NCBI RefSeq assembly: GCF_023094245.1
Contig: NZ_JALMEW010000003.1
Location: 363,847 to 427,846, forward strand
Direction: 5' to 3'
DNA: 64,000 bases
Source of the DNA: Halomonas getboli
GTDB lineage: Bacteria > Pseudomonadota > Gammaproteobacteria > Pseudomonadales > Halomonadaceae
The notes under the pieces were generated by a model. It saw only the letters and a list, made by a program, of their open reading frames with translations. It did no database searches and had not been told where the DNA came from. Positions 52,036-61,822 of this stretch are shown in pieces. Within the stretch, counting starts at the first letter, position 1. Each line of letters starts with the position of its first letter. A program made the translations under genes and the position numbers.

Positions 52036-52797
52036 TCAGCGCGTCTCGTCGTTGACCGACGGGGCATGGTGCGAGAAGTGGGCATAGCGGCCGATGAAGG
52101 GCTTGGGCCGCGGGAAGGCCAGGTCGCCGACCTTGCTGGTGCCCAGCCCCAGGCCTACCAGTGCCTCGGTCAGCTTGACCGCCGCGGTCACGCCCTCGAT
52201 CACCGGCAGGCCCACGGCCTCGGCGATCTCGTCGGTCAGATCGGCCATGCCGCCGCAGCCCAGCACCAGGGCGCCGATGCCGTCCTCGTCACGGGCGCGG
52301 CGGCCCTCCTCGATGATCCGTGAAAGCGCCGCGTCGCCGTCGTCTTCGAGGTCGAGCACCGGAATCTCGGCGGCGCGGACCCGGCGGCAGTGGTGGCTGA
52401 AGCCATACTGGTCAAGCAGGTGCTCGGCGATGATGCCGGTGCGGCCCAGGGTGGTGACCACCGAGAAGCGGGTGCTGATCAGGGTGGCCATGTGGAAGGC
52501 CGCCTCGGCGATGCCGATGACCGGGGCCCGGGTCAGCTCGCGGGCGGCCAGCAGGCCGGGGTCGCCGAAGCAGGCGATGATGTAGGCGTCCACGCCATCG
52601 CGCTCGCCCGCGGCGACTTCCTCGAGCACGCCCGTAGCGCTGATCGCCTCGTCGAAGTGGCTCTCGATGGAAACCGGGCCATGGGCCGGCTGGGTGGCGG
52701 TGATGACGGTGCCGGGGGAGGCGATGGCCTGGGCGGCGTGGCCGATGGTCTCGGTCATGCCGCGGGTGGTGTTGGGGTTGATGACGCGAATCTGCAT
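52036..52797 (-). CDS. hpxA: Allantoin racemase (Asp/Glu/hydantoin racemase family)
   Basis: 253 residues. N-terminal IRVINPNTTRGMTETIG, and the two catalytic cysteines at 76 (IIACFGDPG) and 181 (LVLGCGGMADL) that act as acid and base in the hydantoin/allantoin racemase family. It would interconvert R- and S-allantoin so that both reach the allantoinase. First gene of the racemase-NCS1-NCS1 operon; GGAGAT lies 6 nt before the ATG. Hydantoin racemase is the alternative reading, less likely in this context. Confidence 0.87.
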   Translation of the reverse strand: MQIRVINPNTTRGMTETIGHAAQAIASPGTVITATQPAHGPVSIESHFDEAISATGVLEEVAAGERDGVDAYIIACFGDPGLLAARELTRAPVIGIAEAAFHMATLISTRFSVVTTLGRTGIIAEHLLDQYGFSHHCRRVRAAEIPVLDLEDDGDAALSRIIEEGRRARDEDGIGALVLGCGGMADLTDEIAEAVGLPVIEGVTAAVKLTEALVGLGLGTSKVGDLAFPRPKPFIGRYAHFSHHAPSVNDETR

Positions 52798-53196
52798 GGG
52801 ATCTCCGGCGATGATTATCTTTGTGAACAAGGGAGATTTTCTTTGTACACAAAGTAGGATTAAAAGCTGGCTGAAATCAAGCCATATCGATCATCGAAGA
52901 TGACAAGAATTACGCTTGATAAACAGCACCTTAGGTTTGGTCTAAGAATTATTTCATGGCGACATTTATTGTGTACATTTATGTATCTATAATGAGGGGG
53001 CAACTGAGCGACATTCGAAGGTGCTCATGATAGCGAGCCGCCTTTGCCATTGCTGAGATGTCATCGCCTCGGCGCGGGACCGCGCAGCCACAAGCTCGGC
53101 AGCAGGGGCATGGTGGTAGAGAAGAGCTGAGAGGTCAGAAGCTCGACCGCGGTGCATCGTGCCCACGACGTTTGGCGGGATTGGCAAGTCATCATT

Positions 53197-53210
53197 TTTT
53201 GTATACAAAA
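53197..53210. promoter_or_regulatory. Perfect 14-bp GTATAC palindrome
   Basis: TTTTGTATACAAAA, the longest exact member of the GTATAC sites in the window, 250 nt upstream of puuE. Confidence 0.6.
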
Positions 53211-53375
53211 TAGGTCGTGGGCAGCGACATGGCCTAGAATCTCCTCGCAGTGGCGTTCCCGTGACGGCCACGCTGACTGCCGCCGATGAGAGTCAGGCCG
53301 CTGAGGCGATCGATGCCCCGATCGGCCCGGCCTGCAGCGCTTGCAAGCCAAGTGGGTGCAATTTAATATATTTAT

Positions 53376-53383
53376 TGTATACA
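53376..53383. promoter_or_regulatory. TGTATACA site proximal to puuE
   Basis: TGTATACA in AT-rich DNA, 77-84 nt upstream of the puuE start. Confidence 0.55.
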
Positions 53384-53459
53384 TTTTATGTCGTTCATTC
53401 TGGCCGCGACCCGAGCATGGCCCAGAACAGCGACGCGAGAACAACAAGGAGGCGGCGCC

Positions 53460-54398
53460 ATGACGTCATCGACGCGCAGCGACTATCCCCGTGACCTGAT
53501 CGGCTACGGCCGAAACCCGCCCGAGGCCAAATGGCCCGGCAAGGCACGCATCGCCGTGCAGTTCGTCCTCAACTACGAAGAGGGCGGCGAGAACTGCGTG
53601 CTTCACGGCGACGCGGGCTCCGAGCAGTTCCTGTCAGAGATCATCGGCGCCGATGCCTATCCGGACCGCCATCTGAGCATGGAGTCGATCTACGAGTACG
53701 GTTCGCGGGCAGGTGTCTGGCGCATCCTGCGCGAGTTCGAGCGCCGCGGCCTGCCGCTGACGGTGTTCGGCGTGGCCATGGCGCTGGAGCGCAACCCCGA
53801 GGTGGCGCAGGCGTTCAAGGAGCTGGGCCACGAGATCGCCTGTCACGGCTATCGCTGGATCCACTACCAGAACGTGCCGGAGAGCGTCGAGCGCGAGCAT
53901 ATGCGCCGCGCCATCGAAATCTTCCAGTCGCTCTACGGCGAGACGCCGCTGGGCTGGTACACAGGCCGCGACAGCCCCAACACCCGCCGCCTGGTTCTCG
54001 ACGAGGGCAGCTTCCTCTACGACAGCGACTACTACGGCGACGACCTGCCGTTCTGGACCCGCGAGGCCGACAGCCAGGGCCGCGAGCACAGCCATCTGGT
54101 GGTGCCCTACACCCTGGATAGTAACGACATGCGCTTCGCCGCGCCGCAGGGCTTCAACACCGCGGATCACTTCTTCACCTATCTGCGCGACGCCTTCGAC
54201 GTGCTCTATGCGGAAGGCGAGGACACGCCGAAGATGCTGTCGGTGGGCATGCACTGCCGGCTGCTTGGCCGCCCCGGCCGCTTCCGCGCCCTGCAGCGCT
54301 TCCTCGACCACATCGAGGCCCATGATCGCGTCTGGGTCACTCGGCGGGTGGATATCGCCCGCCACTGGGCCGAGCATCATCCGGCGCTGAAGGGCTGA
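53460..54398 (+). CDS. puuE: Allantoinase PuuE (polysaccharide-deacetylase fold)
   Basis: 312 residues, NodB-type deacetylase fold. YPRDLIGYGRNPPEAKWPG at the N-terminus, NYEEGGENCVLHGD, HEIACHGYRW (metal-site His pair) and TGRDSPNTRRL are PuuE hallmarks. It hydrolyses S-allantoin to allantoate, a metal-independent-type allantoinase unrelated to the amidohydrolase AllB. AAGGAGG lies 8 nt before the ATG. Divergent from the racemase operon across a 662-nt region rich in GTATAC-type sites. Confidence 0.9.
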   Translation: MTSSTRSDYPRDLIGYGRNPPEAKWPGKARIAVQFVLNYEEGGENCVLHGDAGSEQFLSEIIGADAYPDRHLSMESIYEYGSRAGVWRILREFERRGLPLTVFGVAMALERNPEVAQAFKELGHEIACHGYRWIHYQNVPESVEREHMRRAIEIFQSLYGETPLGWYTGRDSPNTRRLVLDEGSFLYDSDYYGDDLPFWTREADSQGREHSHLVVPYTLDSNDMRFAAPQGFNTADHFFTYLRDAFDVLYAEGEDTPKMLSVGMHCRLLGRPGRFRALQRFLDHIEAHDRVWVTRRVDIARHWAEHHPALKG

Positions 54399-54417
54399 GG
54401 TCCGCCTCAACGAAGAC

Positions 54418-54458
54418 GCCGTGCCGCTCGTCCGGATCAGCGGACGAAGGGGCACGGC
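54418..54458. terminator. Bidirectional hairpin, puuE and YfcC-type gene
   Basis: Outer arms GCCGTGCC/GGCACGGC and inner arms TCGTCCG/CGGACGA around GATCAG, between convergent genes. Confidence 0.7.
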
Positions 54459-54489
54459 GCATGGCGAGGGCCGGTCGGTTAGGGAGCGA

Positions 54490-55941
54490 TCAGCCGACCC
54501 ATTGGGTGGCCTGGGCGAAGGCCAGGAAGCCCAGTGAGATCAGCACCCAGGTGCCGAACAGTGGCAGGAAGAACTTGACCCATTTCTGCCAGGGCACTCC
54601 CGCGATGGCCAGGGTGGCCATGAAGTAGCCGGAGGTCGGATAGAGAATGTTGCCGATGCCGTCGCCGAGCTGATAGGCCAGCACCGCGGTCTGCCGCGTG
54701 ACGCCGATCAGGTCGGCCAGCGGGCTCATGATCGGCATGGTGACCAGGGCCTGGCCGCTTCCGGAGGGCACCACGAAGTTGAAGCCGAGCTGGGCGAAGT
54801 ACATGCCGATGGCGGACAGCAGGGTGGGCAGCTCGCCGACCAGGTTGCCCAGCCCGTAGACCAGGGTATCCATGATCTGGCCGTCCTCGAGCACCACGGC
54901 GACGCCTCGCGCCACGCCGGCGATCATGGCCCCGACCAGCACGTCTCGGAAGCCCTTGTTGAAGCCTTCGCAGATTTCTTCAGTGGTCAGGCCGGCGATC
55001 AGTCCGACGACGATGCCCATGATGATGAACAGGCCTGCCATTTCCATCATGAACCAGCCCTGCGCCAGAACGCCGTACACCAGCAGGGCGAGGAAGGCGA
55101 AGGTGGCGAGCGTCGCCCACTTCTGGCGAGCAGTGGCGACCAGCGCGCCCTCGTCGGTCGCGTGTTGGAACTGAATACGCTTCTCGGCTTCGGTGGCGTC
55201 GTTGGCCATCAGGCTGAGTTCGGGATCGCGGCGAACCTTTCGTGCATAGCGCACGACGAAGAAGATGCCGGCGCCCAGCACCGCGATGAAGGCCAGCGCT
55301 CGAAGGCCGAAGCCCGAGTATAGCGGTAGATTGGACAGCTGCTGGCCGAGCCCGGTGTTGATGGGGTTGAGGATGCCGGTGGTGAAGCCGGCGGTGGTCG
55401 CACACAGCGCCACGGCGGCAGCGGTCACCGAATCGAAGCGCAGGGCGATCATCAGCGGCAGGATGACCGGTACGTAGACCAGGGCCAGCTCCTGGGTACC
55501 GATGATGGTGGCGATGACGGCGAAGACGGTCATCAGTACCGGGATCAGCAGCAGGCTCCGGTTGGCGAACCGGCGGCTCAGCTTGTCGACGCCTATCTCG
55601 ATGATCCCCGTGCGGTGGAGCACCATGAACATGCCGCCGATCATGAAGGTGAAGAAGACCACCTGGCCGGCGCTCATAAGACCGTTCGGGATGGCCAGCA
55701 TGAAGTCGGTGAGGCCGACGGGAGTCGACTCGACGAACTGGAAGGATTCGGCATCGATGGTGGTGCGCCCGCTGGGGCCGGGGATGCGCTCATAGACGCC
55801 GGCCGGCACGAAGTAGGTCGCGATTGCGGCCAGTGCGATGAAGACGAACAGGATCACGTAGATATGGGGGATCCGGAAGCCGCTCTTGTGCCGTTTTGCT
55901 TGGGGCGTCACGGCGCTGCTGGAAAGGGTGTGTCGGGACAT
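54490..55941 (-). CDS. YfcC/DcuC-family membrane transporter
   Basis: 483 residues, about twelve spans, YfcC family (C4-dicarboxylate/basic amino acid carrier group). Typical segments: FRIPHIYVILFVFIALAAI at the N-terminus, GTQELALVYVPVILPLMIAL, and NFVVPSGSGQALVTMPIMSP near the C-terminus. Members are linked to arginine, ornithine or short acids. In this ureide block it may carry allantoate, ureidoglycolate or a related ureido acid. The start at 55941 has GAGG upstream. Its promoter holds a TGAAA-N6-TTTCA palindrome shared in type with the RpiR gene region. Confidence 0.8.
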   Translation of the reverse strand: MSRHTLSSSAVTPQAKRHKSGFRIPHIYVILFVFIALAAIATYFVPAGVYERIPGPSGRTTIDAESFQFVESTPVGLTDFMLAIPNGLMSAGQVVFFTFMIGGMFMVLHRTGIIEIGVDKLSRRFANRSLLLIPVLMTVFAVIATIIGTQELALVYVPVILPLMIALRFDSVTAAAVALCATTAGFTTGILNPINTGLGQQLSNLPLYSGFGLRALAFIAVLGAGIFFVVRYARKVRRDPELSLMANDATEAEKRIQFQHATDEGALVATARQKWATLATFAFLALLVYGVLAQGWFMMEMAGLFIIMGIVVGLIAGLTTEEICEGFNKGFRDVLVGAMIAGVARGVAVVLEDGQIMDTLVYGLGNLVGELPTLLSAIGMYFAQLGFNFVVPSGSGQALVTMPIMSPLADLIGVTRQTAVLAYQLGDGIGNILYPTSGYFMATLAIAGVPWQKWVKFFLPLFGTWVLISLGFLAFAQATQWVG

Positions 55942-56318
55942 GGAGACCTCGTGTTGTTGTTGGTCTAGGGGCAAGCCGCATTGAGGCTGGTCGTCTCAAG
56001 GAGGGCTCTGCTGACAGGGCTGCACGATGTTGTCGTGCGTTTGCCTCAGGGTTTCAGGTGCCGTCGAGAGACCGTCGTATCCGTCGATCAGGTATCTCGT
56101 CCGTCGCCTGGAAACTATTTTTACAATTTATGTTTCAGCATTTGTGCAATATTGAAATTATAGTTTCAAGGGGTAAGATGATGGTGCTGCCAGCCGGGAA
56201 GGTCAACGCTTCCCCGTCGTTAAGTGCCGCGACACGCTACTGCCTCGACGAGGTAGGCCGGTCGTCTCGATTGTCTTGCCATGACCGGTAAACCACATTT
56301 CCTCTGACAGGAGGCAGC
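55942..56318. promoter_or_regulatory. Divergent promoter region, YfcC-type gene and allA
   Basis: 377 nt without a gene, with an AT-rich centre (56110-56170) that holds the palindrome at 56152-56169. The remainder shows nothing distinctive. Confidence 0.5.
56152..56169. promoter_or_regulatory. TTGAAA-N6-TTTCAA palindrome, RpiR-type operator candidate
   Basis: TTGAAA-TTATAG-TTTCAA, perfect 6-bp arms, 150-167 nt before allA. Same TGAAA-N6-TTTCA spacing as the site at 49003-49018 near the RpiR gene. Confidence 0.5.
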
Positions 56319-56852
56319 ATGCTCGAACTCGAAGCTCGTCCCCTGACGCCCGAGGCCTTCGCCCCGTTCGGCGAGGTGATCGACACCCGGACGTCCGACT
56401 ACTTCCACATCAACGCCGGCCGCACCCGCCGCTATCACGACCTCGCGAAGGTCGAGACGCTGGGCGAGCAGGCGCGTGCGCTGATCAGCATCTTCGTCAG
56501 CCAGCCCGTCGCGCTGCCGCTGGAGCTCGCCTTCCTGGAGCGTCATCCCCAGGGCAGCCAGGCCTTCATGCCGCTGCACGAGGAGCGCTTTATCGTGGTC
56601 GTCGCCCCGTCCGGCGAAGCCATCGACCCCGCCGAGGTGCGCGCCTTCGTCACCGACGGCCGCCAGGGCGTCAACTACGCGGCCGGCACCTGGCACGCCA
56701 TTCAGTCGGTGCTGGAGCGCGAGGGCGAGTTCCTGGTCGTCGACCGGGGCGGCGAAGGCAACAACTGCGACGAGCATCCCATCGACATCCGCGTGACCCT
56801 GCCGCAAGGCGAGGCCGTCACGCCCCACAGCGAACAAGAGGCAACCCCATGA
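56319..56852 (+). CDS. allA: Ureidoglycolate lyase
   Basis: 177 residues (E. coli AllA 160), cupin-like fold. LTPEAFAPFGEVIDTRTS at the N-terminus, FLERHPQGSQAFMPLHEERF, and NYAAGTWHAIQSVL with the family His are all present. It splits ureidoglycolate to glyoxylate and urea, feeding Gcl two genes on. ACAGGAGG precedes the ATG by 5 nt. The stop overlaps the next start by 4 nt (ATGA). Confidence 0.9.
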   Translation: MLELEARPLTPEAFAPFGEVIDTRTSDYFHINAGRTRRYHDLAKVETLGEQARALISIFVSQPVALPLELAFLERHPQGSQAFMPLHEERFIVVVAPSGEAIDPAEVRAFVTDGRQGVNYAAGTWHAIQSVLEREGEFLVVDRGGEGNNCDEHPIDIRVTLPQGEAVTPHSEQEATP

Positions 56853-57700
56853 GTCAGCGCCCCGCTTCCCCGAGACAGTACTATGCCCCCCAGGGCGGCC
56901 ATCCGAGCCAGAAGGTGATGACCACCGACCGCGCCATGTTCACCGAGGCCTTCGCGGTGATTCCCAAGGGCGTCTATCGCGACATCGTCGCCAGCAAACT
57001 GCCGCACTGGGAAAACACTCGGCTGTGGGTGCTGTCGCGTCCGCTGTCCGGCTTCGCCGAGACCTTCTCCCAGTACATCATGGAAGTCTCGCCCGGCGGC
57101 GGTAGCGAACGCCCCGAGACCGATCCGGGCGCCGAGGGCGTGCTGTTCGTGGTGGACGGCGAGATGACCCTGACCCTGGGCGGCGAGAAGCATCGCATGG
57201 TGCCGGGTGGCTACGCCTTCATTCCGCCGGGCGCCGACTGGCAGCTGCGCAACGAGGCCGACGCGCCGGTGCGCTTCCACTGGGTGCGCAAGGCCTATGA
57301 ATTCGTCGACGGCATCGAGGTGCCGGAGCCCTTCGTCGTCAACGAGAACGACATCGCGCCGTCGGTGATGCCGGATTGCAATGAGGTGTGGGCCACCACC
57401 CGCTTCGTCGACCCGGACGATCTGCGCCACGACATGCACGTCAACATCGTCACCTTCCAGCCCGGCGGTGTGATTCCCTTCGACGAGACCCACGTCATGG
57501 AGCACGGCCTGTACGTGCTCGAGGGCAAGGCGGTCTATCACCTCAACCAGCAGTGGGTCGAGGTCGAGGCCGGCGACTACATGTGGCTGCGCGCCTTCTG
57601 CCCGCAGGCCTGCTACGCGGGCGGCCCTGGCCCCTTCCGCTACCTGCTGTACAAGGACGTGAACCGGCATATGGCGCTGCCTTACAGCAAGCGCCGTTGA
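56849..57700 (+). CDS. allE: (S)-ureidoglycine aminohydrolase
   Basis: 283 residues (E. coli AllE/YlbA 261), a bicupin. MTTDRAMFTEAFAVIPKG at the N-terminus and metal-ligand residues in the C-terminal cupin (FDETHVMEHGLYVLEGKAVY, near residues 213-232, giving the Glu/His/Gln set). It releases ammonia from ureidoglycine to give S-ureidoglycolate, the AllA substrate. It implies that allantoate is cleaved by an AllC-type amidohydrolase, which is not in this window. Translationally coupled to allA. Confidence 0.9.
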   Translation: MSQRPASPRQYYAPQGGHPSQKVMTTDRAMFTEAFAVIPKGVYRDIVASKLPHWENTRLWVLSRPLSGFAETFSQYIMEVSPGGGSERPETDPGAEGVLFVVDGEMTLTLGGEKHRMVPGGYAFIPPGADWQLRNEADAPVRFHWVRKAYEFVDGIEVPEPFVVNENDIAPSVMPDCNEVWATTRFVDPDDLRHDMHVNIVTFQPGGVIPFDETHVMEHGLYVLEGKAVYHLNQQWVEVEAGDYMWLRAFCPQACYAGGPGPFRYLLYKDVNRHMALPYSKRR

Positions 57701-57726
57701 TCGCCGCGATCTGCACGCCACGGTAT

Positions 57727-57756
57727 GACGACACCCGCCTCATGGCGGGTGTCGTC
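57727..57756 (+). terminator. Terminator of allA-allE
   Basis: GACGACACCCGCC-TCAT-GGCGGGTGTCGTC, a perfect 13-bp stem 26 nt after the stop, followed by GTTTGG. Confidence 0.8.
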
Positions 57757-57779
57757 GTTTGGGGGGAAGGTTTCCCTCC

Positions 57780-57787
57780 TGTATACG
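57780..57787. promoter_or_regulatory. GTATAC-core site, distal in gcl promoter
   Basis: TGTATACG, one base off the palindrome, about 245 nt upstream of gcl. Confidence 0.4.
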
Positions 57788-57921
57788 ATGTGGCTTCGTA
57801 TATCGCTGGGTGACGGTTGCGAGAGGGCGGCGTTCCGTCTCGATGGTCGTCAACAATCCGGTCTCGTTTTTCATTTTTATGCAATTGAAATTAAAGGGTT
57901 TTAATTGGCGAATTAAAATGT

Positions 57922-57936
57922 TGGAAATTTTTTCCA
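57922..57936. promoter_or_regulatory. TGGAAA-N3-TTTCCA palindrome in gcl promoter
   Basis: TGGAAA-TTT-TTTCCA, a perfect 15-bp palindrome about 95 nt upstream of gcl. A degenerate copy, CAGAAA-TAT-TTTCCA, lies at 57981-57995. Confidence 0.55.
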
Positions 57937-57972
57937 TTAAACGTTGACGCGACCTCAATGGCGGGCCTAGTC

Positions 57973-57984
57973 TCTGTATACAGA
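57973..57984. promoter_or_regulatory. TCTGTATACAGA palindrome in gcl promoter
   Basis: A perfect 12-bp palindrome with GTATAC core, 45-56 nt before the gcl ATG, partly overlapping the degenerate TGGAAA-type site; a repressor here would block the promoter. Confidence 0.6.
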
Positions 57985-58028
57985 AATATTTTCCAGAAAA
58001 CACAACAACGCCACTGGAGGAACACGTC

Positions 58029-59804
<1,776 letters not shown>

Positions 59805-59895
59805 GCACGGTCGTCGCCCGGCCATCGGTGGGGACCGGTGGCCGGATGGCGAGACAAGTACGCCGATCCACACCACAAGACACAGGGAGATTCAT

Positions 59896-60672
<777 letters not shown>

Positions 60673-60740
60673 CACGCGTTTCACACCGGGAATGATCAAG
60701 AGACGATGCGACGCATCATGCAAGTGACAGGAGAATCATC

Positions 60741-61628
60741 ATGAGCAAGATCGGTTTTATCGGACTGGGCATCATGGGCCGTCCCATGGCGGGCCACCTG
60801 CTGGACGCCGGCCATGAGCTGACGACCGTCAAACGCGGCACCCTGGACGAGACCCTGGCCGGCAAGGGCATGCAGGAGCTCGAGAATCCCAAGGCGGTCG
60901 CCGAGGCCTCCGAGGTGATCATCACCATCGTTCCGGACACCCCGGACGTCGAGGAGGTGCTGTTCGGCGAGGGCGGCGTCATCGAGGGGCTGAAGCCCGG
61001 CACCCTGGTGATCGACATGAGCTCGATCGCCCCGCTGGCCACCCAGGAATTCGCCAAGCGCATCCACGAGGCCGGCGGCGAGTACGTCGACGCCCCGGTG
61101 TCCGGCGGCGAGGGCGGCGCCATCAATGCCGCCTTGACCATCATGGTCGGTGCCACCGAGGAAGGCTTCACCCGCGCCGAGCCGCTGCTCGAGACCATGG
61201 GCAAGACCATCACCCACATCGGCGGCCACGGTGCCGGCCAGACCTGCAAGGTGGCCAACCAGATCGTCGTCGCGCTGACCATCGAGGCGGTCTCCGAGGG
61301 CCTGCTGTTCGCCTCCAGGGCCGGGGCCGACGTGGCCAAGGTCCGCGAATCGCTGCTCGGCGGCCTGGCCCAGTCGAAGATCCTCGACGTGCACGGCCAG
61401 CGCATGATCGACCGCACCTTCGATCCCGGCTTCAAGATCAAGCTGCATCAGAAGGACCTCAACCTGGCGCTGGAAGGCGCGCGCGGCCTCGACCTCGCGC
61501 TGCCCGGCACCGCCAACGCCCAGCAGCTGTTCCAGGCCTGCGCTGCTCACGGCGGCGCCGACTGGGACCACGCCGGCATCGTTCGCGCCCTGGAGGCGCT
61601 GGCCGATCACGAGATCGGCAGTCAGTGA
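60741..61628 (+). CDS. glxR: Tartronate semialdehyde reductase
   Basis: 295 residues (E. coli GlxR 292), beta-hydroxyacid dehydrogenase family. Rossmann motif GLGIMGRPMAGHLLDAG at the N-terminus, substrate motif DAPVSGGEGGA (about 118-128) and catalytic Lys170 in GAGQTCKVANQ. It reduces tartronate semialdehyde to D-glycerate with NAD(P)H. 68 nt after hyi. Two hairpins follow before the glycerate kinase gene. Confidence 0.93.
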   Translation: MSKIGFIGLGIMGRPMAGHLLDAGHELTTVKRGTLDETLAGKGMQELENPKAVAEASEVIITIVPDTPDVEEVLFGEGGVIEGLKPGTLVIDMSSIAPLATQEFAKRIHEAGGEYVDAPVSGGEGGAINAALTIMVGATEEGFTRAEPLLETMGKTITHIGGHGAGQTCKVANQIVVALTIEAVSEGLLFASRAGADVAKVRESLLGGLAQSKILDVHGQRMIDRTFDPGFKIKLHQKDLNLALEGARGLDLALPGTANAQQLFQACAAHGGADWDHAGIVRALEALADHEIGSQ

Positions 61629-61727
61629 TGCCATGCCACCGCCCGGCGGCGTCGAGCGGCGTCGTCGAGCGTTGGAGAATGGGGAGGTGACTGCTCCCTG
61701 AAGGCAGGCGTCGGGTCGTCGTCTGCC

Positions 61728-61749
61728 GGAGCCGTCGCTTGACGGCTCC
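61728..61749 (+). terminator. First hairpin after glxR
   Basis: GGAGCCGTC-GCTT-GACGGCTCC, a perfect 9-bp stem with a 4-nt loop. Only TT follows, so readthrough to ttuD is likely. Confidence 0.55.
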
Positions 61750-61752
61750 TTG

Positions 61753-61804
61753 CCCGGTGGCGAGTCTTCCCCTATGGACCCCTGGCTCGTCACCGGGCCC
61801 TTTT
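61753..61804 (+). terminator. Second hairpin, before ttuD
   Basis: CCCGGTG pairs with CACCGGG and CGAG with CTCG; CCCTTTT follows. It ends only 19 nt before the glycerate kinase ATG, so it could attenuate or process the operon transcript. Confidence 0.5.
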
Positions 61805-61822
61805 GCCATGGAGACCCCCTGA

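Larger units (their letters stand above)
52798..53459. promoter_or_regulatory. Long divergent promoter region, hpxA and puuE
   Basis: 662 nt with no gene that I can support. It has two AT-rich parts (about 52820-52990 and 53185-53400) around a GC-rich middle with no recognisable coding content. Operator-like sites: CTTTGT-AC-ACAAAG (52841-52854), TGTGTACA (52970-52977), TTTTGTATACAAAA (53197-53210) and TGTATACA (53376-53383). Confidence 0.6.
57701..58028 (+). promoter_or_regulatory. gcl promoter region
   Basis: 328 nt without a gene: a terminator at 57727-57756, GTATAC-type sites at 57780 and 57974, and TGGAAA-type sites at 57922 and 57981, all in AT-rich DNA before gcl. Confidence 0.6.

Noticed and set aside
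52987..53271. Possible small gene in the hpxA-puuE gap (94 codons, minus strand)
   Set aside because: No ribosome site, no family resemblance, and it overlaps the TTTTGTATACAAAA operator candidate.
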